Origin: CAZOHG01 sp964579725
GTDB taxonomy: Bacteria > Zhuqueibacterota > JdFR-76 > BMS3Abin05
Direction: 5' to 3'
Assembly: GCA_964579725.1 (NCBI GenBank)
Contig: CAZOHG010000059.1
Location: 1-20,043, forward strand
DNA length: 20,043 nucleotides
Positions within the stretch are counted from its first letter, which is position 1. The number at the start of each line of letters is the position of its first letter. This document shows positions 13,664 to 20,043 of this stretch, piece after piece. The notes below the pieces were generated by a model. It was not told the origin of the DNA. It worked only from the letters and a program-made list of their open reading frames with translations, and made no database searches. The translations under genes and the position numbers were made by a program.

Positions 13664-14737
13664 CTATAAATGAAATCCCATTAATGTGTACTTTTTATTT
13701 AATTTCAGCTGAAGTACCACTTGCTTAGACAGGTGGTTGAGCACGAATTCTTTTCCCGATGCGTCACAGATTTGAAGGCTTTGCCCAACCCATTCCGCCG
13801 GAATTTTCACCCTGACCGATACAATTAAATCAGAAAGATTCGCTTTTACCACATTTTTTACACAAATTTCTATTTTTGTGGCTGCTGTTTTTTTCAGATC
13901 GATGACAGCGCGGGTTCGGGCGATTACATATTCGGCAACCTCTCGTTGGGTTGCGATCCAGAAGGAATCCCGTTTGGTTTCCATAAAATCCAAATGGTCT
14001 AAGAAAAAATTTAGGGGACATTGGCATATGTCGGTAGAGTCCGGATGTTCCGTTACCGTATGAAAATACACCAGAATCCACGCCCGCATTTTCAGGGCCT
14101 GTTCCAATCGGTTTTTCAATTTTTTTTCATTGAAGGGCGGGTAAATGCCCACCCCCTTTACATCGTAAAGCTGTTCCGGTGTTAAGGAAGAATCGTTCAA
14201 CCCCCAATTGTCCCGTTCGGAGAGGTAATATTGTTTGACAAGTGACTTGACACGGGCATCCCCGATTCCGTAAGGATTGGTAAAGCTGAGGACTGGCCCG
14301 TTTTCTGGAACCATGGTTTCGATCATTTGTTTGGATTTTTGCAGTTCCCAGCGAATGGAATCGTCACTGAGCTCCGTTAATTTGACATGATGAACGGTAT
14401 GCGAGGCCAGTTCGTGTCCCAGCCGAGCCACGAGTTTCCATTGATTCCAATCGGAAACATTGGCGGTATTCAAATTGAATGTCCCGCGGAAACGGCGTTT
14501 GGCAAGTTCCGGTGCCGAAATAAGATAATGGCTGGCCCGCACATCGTCGAAAGCAATGGTGTAAGCGGCTCGTTTGTCGTCCTTCCAGAGGCAAATAGAA
14601 GCCGAAATAGGCTCGGCGATATTATAAGCAATGTAGTGCTTTTTGTGAATTGGATTGTCTATTTTTGTACAGGAGCCAGCAAAAAATATCCACACCACAA
14701 TTTCGAGTAAAAGAAATTTATGTCGATAATAATTCAT
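13664..14737 (-). CDS. Polysaccharide deacetylase (CE4-like), predicted lipoprotein
   Basis: This would remove acetyl groups from amino sugars of the polymer on the periplasmic or outer-membrane side. The 357 residues begin with a short basic stretch, a hydrophobic helix (9-20) and a lipobox-like AGSC with Cys23. The NodB-type motifs are recognisable: AFDD (62-65) for the Asp pair, SHTVHH (112-117) giving the H-T-x-x-H metal histidines H113 and H117, FTNPYG (152-157) for the third motif, and YFHTV (224-228) with H226 as the late catalytic histidine. After about 285 there is a beta-rich tail of about 70 residues that is not part of the CE4 barrel. ATG 14737 is chosen because AAGG lies seven bases upstream and the signal sequence begins there; the longer frame has no support. 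The start overlaps the GT4 gene by 20 bases. The first motif has V where canonical CE4 has G, so activity needs care. Confidence 0.85.
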   Translation of the reverse strand: MNYYRHKFLLLEIVVWIFFAGSCTKIDNPIHKKHYIAYNIAEPISASICLWKDDKRAAYTIAFDDVRASHYLISAPELAKRRFRGTFNLNTANVSDWNQWKLVARLGHELASHTVHHVKLTELSDDSIRWELQKSKQMIETMVPENGPVLSFTNPYGIGDARVKSLVKQYYLSERDNWGLNDSSLTPEQLYDVKGVGIYPPFNEKKLKNRLEQALKMRAWILVYFHTVTEHPDSTDICQCPLNFFLDHLDFMETKRDSFWIATQREVAEYVIARTRAVIDLKKTAATKIEICVKNVVKANLSDLIVSVRVKIPAEWVGQSLQICDASGKEFVLNHLSKQVVLQLKLNKKYTLMGFHL

Positions 14738-15920
14738 CATAAAGCCTTCGCAATGTTTGAGCATCGCGATCCCAATTATATTTTTCTTGAACGGCTCGAA
14801 TACCATTCTCGCCATAGGGAAAATCGGGATTATTTTTTATTTTAAGTATCGCACGCGCAAAATCCTTCGGGGATTTGGATTGAAAAACCTCCCCGCATTT
14901 TGTTTCTTCAACTACCTGTCTCATTGCTCTGGCATCAGAAACCACAACAGGTTTACCCATGGCCATGTATTGAAAAAGTTTGTGCGGTGTTCCATTGTCA
15001 ATCAAATCATTACTCCCTTGAGGAATAATACAAATGTGGCTGGCAGCCAAATAAGAGCTTGTCTTTTCGAAAGGTACCCATCCAACCAGTTCAACATTTT
15101 CCGTAAGGTTTTGCTCTTCGATCTGCTTCTCCAATTTATGGCGAATCGGGCCATCGCCGATTATCAATAATTTAATGCCATGAATTCTTTCTCGTAAATA
15201 GGGAATGGCCTGAAGAGCAATGTCCAAATCTCTTTCCGGACTCAACTGGCCCAAAAATGTCACCACAAAATGATGCGCATACTGGGTCAAAATTTCAGAG
15301 TCCAATGGAAATTTTTCATAAGTGCCCCATTCGACAGTATTTCCCACAACTTTTATTTTGTTGTTTATTCGGTATTTTTTTTCAAGGAATTGTTGGTGCG
15401 CCGATGCCACTACAATGATTTGATCGGCAAAACGGCAGCATATTTTTTCGTACGCTTCTGCCAGGCGAGCGTTTCGGAAAATCCTGGAAAAAAAACCGCC
15501 CTTTTGACCCCAAAGAGCCAACGCAGCCGGATAATTTTCGTGAAGATCTAACACAAATTTGGCATTGAAGATAAGTTTGCCTACTATTCCAAAGAGGCCG
15601 AATGGCAAATCGTGTACGTGAATCGCAAAAGGTTTCTTTCTTGTGCCGAGCCTAAGAAAAGGAAAAATCCAAAACGGATTAATTGGAACCGGTAGGTTAA
15701 ATTTCTGGCCAATAGACTTCCCCCAAAAGCGATGTGTTTTTAGCCGATAAATTTCTGCCCCTTTTGCAGGTTCCTGTAATGGTCTGTTTTTCTTGTTATT
15801 GGAAAGAATCGCTATGGAATAGCCGTCATTTGCCAGCGCCTTTATCTCCTTTTCCACCCGGATATCTGGCGGAAAATCACTTTGCAGAAGCATGAGAATG
15901 GATCGGCGCATGTTATTCAT
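14718..15920 (-). CDS. Family 4 glycosyltransferase
   Basis: A retaining GT-B enzyme, probably peripheral to the inner membrane, that extends the lipid-linked repeat unit. It is 400 residues: N-terminal acceptor domain with QSDFPPDIRVEKEIKAL (13-29) and HVHDLPFG (101-108); C-terminal donor domain with VTFLGQLSPERDLDIAL (220-236), IIGDGP (253-258) and NGTPHKLFQYMAMGKPVV (309-326), where the usual Glu of KLFEYM is Gln317. The N-terminal sequence is of the type seen in WbuB/capsular GT4 enzymes. The start ATG 15920 overlaps the upstream gene's stop as ATGAATAA; an alternative ATG three codons later (15911) lies after that stop. Base composition is AT-rich like its upstream neighbours. Donor and acceptor are unknown. 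Confidence 0.92.
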   Translation of the reverse strand: MNNMRRSILMLLQSDFPPDIRVEKEIKALANDGYSIAILSNNKKNRPLQEPAKGAEIYRLKTHRFWGKSIGQKFNLPVPINPFWIFPFLRLGTRKKPFAIHVHDLPFGLFGIVGKLIFNAKFVLDLHENYPAALALWGQKGGFFSRIFRNARLAEAYEKICCRFADQIIVVASAHQQFLEKKYRINNKIKVVGNTVEWGTYEKFPLDSEILTQYAHHFVVTFLGQLSPERDLDIALQAIPYLRERIHGIKLLIIGDGPIRHKLEKQIEEQNLTENVELVGWVPFEKTSSYLAASHICIIPQGSNDLIDNGTPHKLFQYMAMGKPVVVSDARAMRQVVEETKCGEVFQSKSPKDFARAILKIKNNPDFPYGENGIRAVQEKYNWDRDAQTLRRLYDELLST

Positions 15921-17277
15921 TTGTCCGAATGCCTACGTAATAAAGACTACTGGCCAAACCGAAAAGCGTCCAAAGCACAAAATATTCTTCAATGGAGTAA
16001 AAAAAAGACACCACTAAAATGCCCAGAAAGGCAACTAATAATCCAAATGCGTAAAGCGCCAGCGGAGATTTTGGATTGTTCGCGCGTAGAATAAGGATGT
16101 TTTTGAGTCGAAGTAAAACAATACTAATTAAAATAAGAAAGGCGAGAAACCCAAAAAAGCCGGTTTCAACCGCTATTTCTAACAACGTGTTATGTACCGC
16201 CAAATGCTGTGCGACAAATATATGAGATTGCAAAACGAAATTGCCCGCGCCGATTCCTAAGATCGGATGGTGTAAAAAAAGGTGCCAAGCGCCGGCATAA
16301 AGACCCGCTCTCCATCTCAAAGAAGGGTCCTGATTGATTTTACCTACGGAAAGAATGCGCGCCCAAAAATCGGCCGGGACAAAATAGAGAGCTATGAAAA
16401 AAAGTAAACTGACCAAAATAACGATGATTTTTCGGGTTCGGTAGCGATAAAATAAATATAAAAGGATGACAAACAACCCGATGGTAGAGCTTCGAGAAAA
16501 GGTTGCGACAAGGCCCAAAATTGAAAATAAAAATAAGAAAGCAATGCCCAATTTGTCAGTCCATTTTTCTTTCTGAAAGAAAAGTAAAAATAATAAGGGA
16601 ATAACAATAAGAAGATGCAAGCCCAAAATGTTGGGATCGCTGGTTAGCCCTCTGAAACGCCAGGTTTGCATGGAAGAACCCAACAGCGGCAACGGGATGA
16701 ACATACCGATCAGACCCACGATAACTGAGAAAAGAGTAGCAAAAACAATCATTTGAAAAGCGTGAATAACTTTTTTCTCGGAATCCAAAATCTGGGTAAT
16801 CAAAAAATAATAAAGACCTAATTTAAAATAGAGGAATAAAATGGAGAATCCTTTTACTTTGTCCATTGCGACGAAAATCGACAAAACTACAAAAGCTAAA
16901 AAGACAGCAATCCAGATATAAAGACTATCCCAAAAAATCTCCCATTTTAGAGAGATCGTGCGCTTCAAAATGAAGGAAAAAGCTGTCAATAAAACCACGG
17001 CAAAAAATCCCATGGGAATGTTAAAGCCCCAGGCAATGCCTGAAAATTCAACAAAAAGAGTAGTTAAAAGGCCAAAGTAGGGAGAATAAAGAATTAAACT
17101 TACAACTACCAACGCCAGGAATAAAAAAATCAGTTTTGAAAAAGAAAGGACATCAATCAAAAAGGGGAAGAGGACCACCAGTGAAAGGAGTCCAATGAAA
17201 AGAAGGGGGGAGATAGAGGAATCCTTCAGAAAACCTGTTCGATTGGGATAAATGGAAATTGATTTGTGCATGGTCAT
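15913..17277 (-). CDS. Wzy/O-antigen ligase-type integral membrane protein
   Basis: Likely the polymerase that joins undecaprenyl-linked repeat units on the periplasmic side, or a ligase that transfers the finished chain. It has 454 residues with about 11-12 membrane helices and the Wzy_C-type core: GLTSDPNILGLHLL, then ATFSRSSTIGL, and a large periplasmic loop containing HHPILGIGAGNF and AVHNTLLEIAVETGFFG. The arginine after the SDPN segment and the His in the HNT segment match conserved residues of the family. Polymerase and ligase are hard to tell apart by sequence. In a cluster with a Wzz-like protein and an export protein, polymerase is more likely. Starts at ATG 17277 (or 17271) with a weak ribosome site, eight bases after the previous stop. 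The gene is strongly AT-rich. Confidence 0.9.
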   Translation of the reverse strand: MTMHKSISIYPNRTGFLKDSSISPLLFIGLLSLVVLFPFLIDVLSFSKLIFLFLALVVVSLILYSPYFGLLTTLFVEFSGIAWGFNIPMGFFAVVLLTAFSFILKRTISLKWEIFWDSLYIWIAVFLAFVVLSIFVAMDKVKGFSILFLYFKLGLYYFLITQILDSEKKVIHAFQMIVFATLFSVIVGLIGMFIPLPLLGSSMQTWRFRGLTSDPNILGLHLLIVIPLLFLLFFQKEKWTDKLGIAFLFLFSILGLVATFSRSSTIGLFVILLYLFYRYRTRKIIVILVSLLFFIALYFVPADFWARILSVGKINQDPSLRWRAGLYAGAWHLFLHHPILGIGAGNFVLQSHIFVAQHLAVHNTLLEIAVETGFFGFLAFLILISIVLLRLKNILILRANNPKSPLALYAFGLLVAFLGILVVSFFYSIEEYFVLWTLFGLASSLYYVGIRTNE

Positions 17278-17285
17278 CTTAAATA

Positions 17286-18350
17286 TTATGAAATTGCCAA
17301 AGAATACATTTCTTCTAATTTCACGGCCACCTCAGTTTCACTGGCCCTGGTTTGCACGAGGTGGCGATTCAGGCGAACAGCGTGTTGTCGCCAGCTTGGA
17401 TCTTCAATAGCCTGACAAATGCTTTGTGCCAGGCTGTTTGAATCACCTACCCGGAACAAAAGGCCGTTTTGTTGATTGGAAATCCACTGTCGATTGGCCG
17501 GAATATCGCTGACAATAGGAAGACATCCACTGGCCATGGCTTCTAAAAGACTGGTTGACGTACCGTCTGACCGAGATGCGGAAACATATATATGACTATG
17601 GGTTAATTTTTCAAACAATTGTCGCCGTGGCACCCAACCTCCAAAAGAGACCTGTTCCAGCAAATGACGAGAAGAAATGAAACGTTGGTATTTTGTAAGA
17701 AGGGGTCCATCTCCTAAAAAAAGAAAGTGAGTGTCGGGAAAGGATTTTAGCACAATGGGAATGGCATCAAAGATAGTACCCGGGTCATACACATCATAAA
17801 AATTGCGGGTAGAAATGATGGTCATGTTTCGAGATTTTTGTTTGCGCACATCGAAGTGAAGGGCATTTAAATCCACACCTTCCGCAAATACCCGAATTTT
17901 AGCGGGATTTATTGCGTATTCCGAAATGAGAACATCCCGAAGTTCTTCAGAAACAGCATTCACAAAACGTGCTCGCTTTGTAACATACCTATTCACCCAT
18001 TTAAAAAAGATACTGCGGTGCGGCTCTAATAGAAGATCGGAACCTGCAACCGTAACAATCAGGGGAACCTGATGTTGAAGGCTTCCGATTAAGCCGTAAT
18101 TGGTGCTGTAAAAGGCGTGAAAAACGTCAATTTTATGGGTTTGGGCAGAAGTTTGTAGAAATTTGGCTGTGAAAATGAATTTTAAAAAGCCCCGCAAAAA
18201 AAAAGATGGAATGATCTGATACTGAAAAGGAAAGGTTTGTGAGGGAGGATCAAAAGAAAAATACACAATATCATAGCGGAGTTTTGTTAATAAAGATGCC
18301 CAATGATGCATCCAAACACTTTTTCCATGTGCCAAGAAGCCGATTTTCAT
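17286..18350 (-). CDS. Family 4 glycosyltransferase
   Basis: A GT-B-fold retaining glycosyltransferase of 354 residues, predicted to build the repeat unit at the inner membrane. The N-terminal domain starts MKIGFLAHGKSVWMHHW and includes VTVAGSDLL (99-107). The C-terminal domain has FLGDGPLL (211-218), GGWVPRRQL (237-245) and the donor motif SRSDGTSTSLLEAMASGCLP (259-278), where Asp262 stands at the first acidic position and Glu270 at the second of the EX7E pair. Near its end, SDIPANRQWI and NGLLF continue the nucleotide-sugar pocket typical of surface-glycan GT4 enzymes. ATG 18350 lies 11 bases after the chain-length gene stop and has only a weak GG-type ribosome site. The linkage is not predictable. 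Confidence 0.92.
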   Translation of the reverse strand: MKIGFLAHGKSVWMHHWASLLTKLRYDIVYFSFDPPSQTFPFQYQIIPSFFLRGFLKFIFTAKFLQTSAQTHKIDVFHAFYSTNYGLIGSLQHQVPLIVTVAGSDLLLEPHRSIFFKWVNRYVTKRARFVNAVSEELRDVLISEYAINPAKIRVFAEGVDLNALHFDVRKQKSRNMTIISTRNFYDVYDPGTIFDAIPIVLKSFPDTHFLFLGDGPLLTKYQRFISSRHLLEQVSFGGWVPRRQLFEKLTHSHIYVSASRSDGTSTSLLEAMASGCLPIVSDIPANRQWISNQQNGLLFRVGDSNSLAQSICQAIEDPSWRQHAVRLNRHLVQTRASETEVAVKLEEMYSLAIS

Positions 18351-18361
18351 AAAAAACCATG

Positions 18362-19540
18362 TTAATGTGTGAAAAAATGAATGGGGTTAAATGTTTTCAT
18401 GGACTGACGAAACTTTGCGAATGCCTCTGGATCCTCGCGTTGAAGTTTACCTTCATATTCTTTAAAGTAAATATAAAATCCACTTACTAAAAAACTAAAC
18501 ATCGCGGCTAAAATTACAATTAATCGCCGTTGAGGCTTGCTTTTTTTCTCCGGGATTTCCGGCGCGTCCAGAATCTGCAAAGTCGGCGTATTGCTTTTCT
18601 CTTCAATTTTCGCTTGCTCATATTGCTGAGTTAACACTTTGAGTATTGCCTTTTGAACTTCCACATCTTTTAAAAGAAACATATACTGCATACTTAAATC
18701 GGGTATTTTATCAAAAGGGATAATGTAAGAGTGCTTATTGAGAGAAAGACCCGTTTCAATTTTCCTTAGTTGCTTTTTGAGCTCTTGTAATCTATCCTTG
18801 GCTTGAATGACATCGGAATGGTCGGGTTTTAAAATTTTGAGCAGCACGTTTAGTTTGATTTCCTGCATGGCAATTTCTGCCTGAAGGTTCGCCGCCATAT
18901 CGATCTCTGCTTTTGTTTGTTCTTCAAGAGAAATAGCACGATGTTTTTGTTGGAAATTTCTTAATCTTTCAGCCGCCTTTTTTAAATCGCGGTTCACTTC
19001 TCGCAGGCGTTCTTCCAAAAAAATGCGAGAATAATGGGCAGAGGTTACGCGTTTTTCTCTGTTAACCCGGTCCAATTCTTTGACAAAAGCGGACGCCATT
19101 TTTTGTGCCATGGCGGGCGATTTATCGGTTGCTTTAATAACCAACAAATTTTCTTCTGTTTTATCAAAAAAAGTTCGGTTTTTTAAGGTTTCCAAAGCAT
19201 CGCTCATGGAACTCACTTTAAAACGCTTTTTCAATTGGAGTTTTTTTATGACGCTTTCATTGACATTCCGACTGCGGAGAATAGCCAAATAAACGTCCGT
19301 TGGCGTCACCATGCCCGGCAAGGAAGGAATATTTATGGGTAATTCAGTTAGCATGGACATAAAACCTGTACCAAGTGATTGCTCTTCTTGGGGAGGTAGC
19401 AAAACTGCTGTGGAAGTGTACCATTTGGGCAAAATAAAAGAGATGGCGGCCGCAACAATGGAAAAAAGAAGAAAATTGTAAACGATGAGTTTGCGCCACT
19501 TTGAAAGAATGTGAATAACATCTACAAATGTTACCGTCAT
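18362..19540 (-). CDS. Wzz-like polysaccharide co-polymerase (chain-length protein)
   Basis: An inner-membrane protein that sets polymer length and links the Wzy polymerase to the outer-membrane exporter. The 392 residues have a first membrane helix at about 18-37 and a second at about 339-358, with a large periplasmic part between them. That part contains a Wzz fold (about 40-140, with the typical YTSTAVLLPPQ after helix 1), long coiled coils (about 155-265), and the proline-rich TPTLQILDAPEIPEKKSKP (318-336) that precedes the second helix in this family. There is no C-terminal tyrosine kinase domain and no Walker motif, so any partner kinase would be a separate protein; none is in the window. 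ATG 19540 has GAGG five bases upstream and follows the export gene by 14 bases. Confidence 0.94.
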   Translation of the reverse strand: MTVTFVDVIHILSKWRKLIVYNFLLFSIVAAAISFILPKWYTSTAVLLPPQEEQSLGTGFMSMLTELPINIPSLPGMVTPTDVYLAILRSRNVNESVIKKLQLKKRFKVSSMSDALETLKNRTFFDKTEENLLVIKATDKSPAMAQKMASAFVKELDRVNREKRVTSAHYSRIFLEERLREVNRDLKKAAERLRNFQQKHRAISLEEQTKAEIDMAANLQAEIAMQEIKLNVLLKILKPDHSDVIQAKDRLQELKKQLRKIETGLSLNKHSYIIPFDKIPDLSMQYMFLLKDVEVQKAILKVLTQQYEQAKIEEKSNTPTLQILDAPEIPEKKSKPQRRLIVILAAMFSFLVSGFYIYFKEYEGKLQREDPEAFAKFRQSMKTFNPIHFFTH

Positions 19541-19554
19541 TGAGTCCTCAATAC

Positions 19555-20043
19555 CTATCTAGGTTGAATGTTTTTAAGCGCCGCAATGGCAATAATCACC
19601 GATGCGATTTGCGATGCAATCTGGAAATAGCTGATAATTCTTGAGCGTAGTGTTTCGGGGAGTTCCACTACATCGCCCGGTTGAGGAATTGCATTCGGCC
19701 CGTGCTCGATTTTTCCATTTTTAATGTGGTAAACGCTTATCGAACTAAGGCTTCCCGATTTTTCCATTCCTCCTGCCATGCCGACATAATCCAAAGCCGT
19801 AAAGCCAGGCGAATAGGGGTATTTTCCCGGTTTTTGAACGGTCCCTTTAACATATATGGCATTTCGAAGTCGTTCAATATTGATGATATCATTGTTCAAT
19901 AGTTTAAATTGATCACATTTCAGAGACGGAAATCGTAGTGAATAATGAGAACCATCGCTTCGGATAATTCGAATATTCTTTAAATTGATGCTTTTGTCCA
20001 AAATATTATTGCGAAGTAGGAAATTTGTGAGCGTTTCTCCTTC
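19555..20043 (-). CDS. Polysaccharide export protein (OPX, SLBB domain), 5' part outside the window
   Basis: The frame is open to the window edge, giving 162 visible C-terminal residues; the TTG at 20001 is inside the gene and not a start. The visible part shows the end of one SLBB-type repeat (GETLTNFLLRNN, then SLRFPSLKCDQFKLLNNDIINI) and a complete SLBB domain, with YVKGTVQKPGKYPYSPGFTA and DYVGMAGGM. A hydrophobic helix near the end (SYFQIASQIASVIIAIAAL) recalls the C-terminal helix that forms the outer-membrane pore in Wza. It would carry the polymer across the outer membrane. It is the most upstream visible gene of the operon, 14 bases before the chain-length gene. The lipoprotein signal and poly-export domain must lie beyond the edge. 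Confidence 0.92.
   Translation of the reverse strand, partial: EGETLTNFLLRNNILDKSINLKNIRIIRSDGSHYSLRFPSLKCDQFKLLNNDIINIERLRNAIYVKGTVQKPGKYPYSPGFTALDYVGMAGGMEKSGSLSSISVYHIKNGKIEHGPNAIPQPGDVVELPETLRSRIISYFQIASQIASVIIAIAALKNIQPR

Overview
The window looks like a chromosomal segment of a Gram-negative (diderm) bacterium. The signs are an LptE-type LPS-assembly lipoprotein, a Wza-like outer-membrane polysaccharide export protein and a lipoprotein deacetylase. Starts are often TTG. The order sigma-54 activator, lptE, TPR protein would fit a lineage of the FCB/Calditrichota/KSB1 kind, but that placement is a guess from gene content. No tRNA, rRNA, CRISPR array, insertion sequence or phage gene was seen.

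Left arm (1-5969, plus strand): a 5'-truncated metallo-beta-lactamase-fold hydrolase, a sigma-54-dependent activator without a receiver domain, lptE, a TPR protein with a long acidic linker, an M24 Xaa-Pro aminopeptidase and a rhamnosyltransferase-like GT2. The later genes abut or overlap. A 224-base gap before the TPR gene holds a plausible promoter and a strong 16-pair hairpin.

Middle (5962-8859, minus strand): an NhaC-type antiporter, whose 3' end overlaps the GT2 gene by 8 bases tail to tail, and seryl-tRNA synthetase with its own likely promoter.

Right arm (8997-20043, minus strand): a compact Wzx/Wzy-type exopolysaccharide or O-antigen operon, read from right to left. It encodes an outer-membrane export protein (cut by the window edge), a Wzz-like chain-length protein, GT4, a Wzy/ligase-type membrane protein, a second GT4, a lipoprotein polysaccharide deacetylase, a Gfo/Idh/MocA sugar dehydrogenase, an ExoA-like GT2, a polyprenyl-phosphate sugar-1-phosphate transferase and a DegT/WbpE-like sugar aminotransferase. 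It ends at a clear hairpin terminator. A dehydrogenase plus aminotransferase suggests that an amino sugar is made. With a predicted envelope-anchored deacetylase, the set suggests a polymer whose amino sugars are partly de-N-acetylated after polymerisation. No flippase (Wzx) or sugar N-acetyltransferase is visible; they may lie beyond the right edge.

Base composition drops from about half G+C in the left two thirds to clearly AT-rich from about 13.66 kb onward. The distal glycosyltransferase, polymerase and chain-length part of the operon may therefore be an exchanged cassette joined to more typical host genes.
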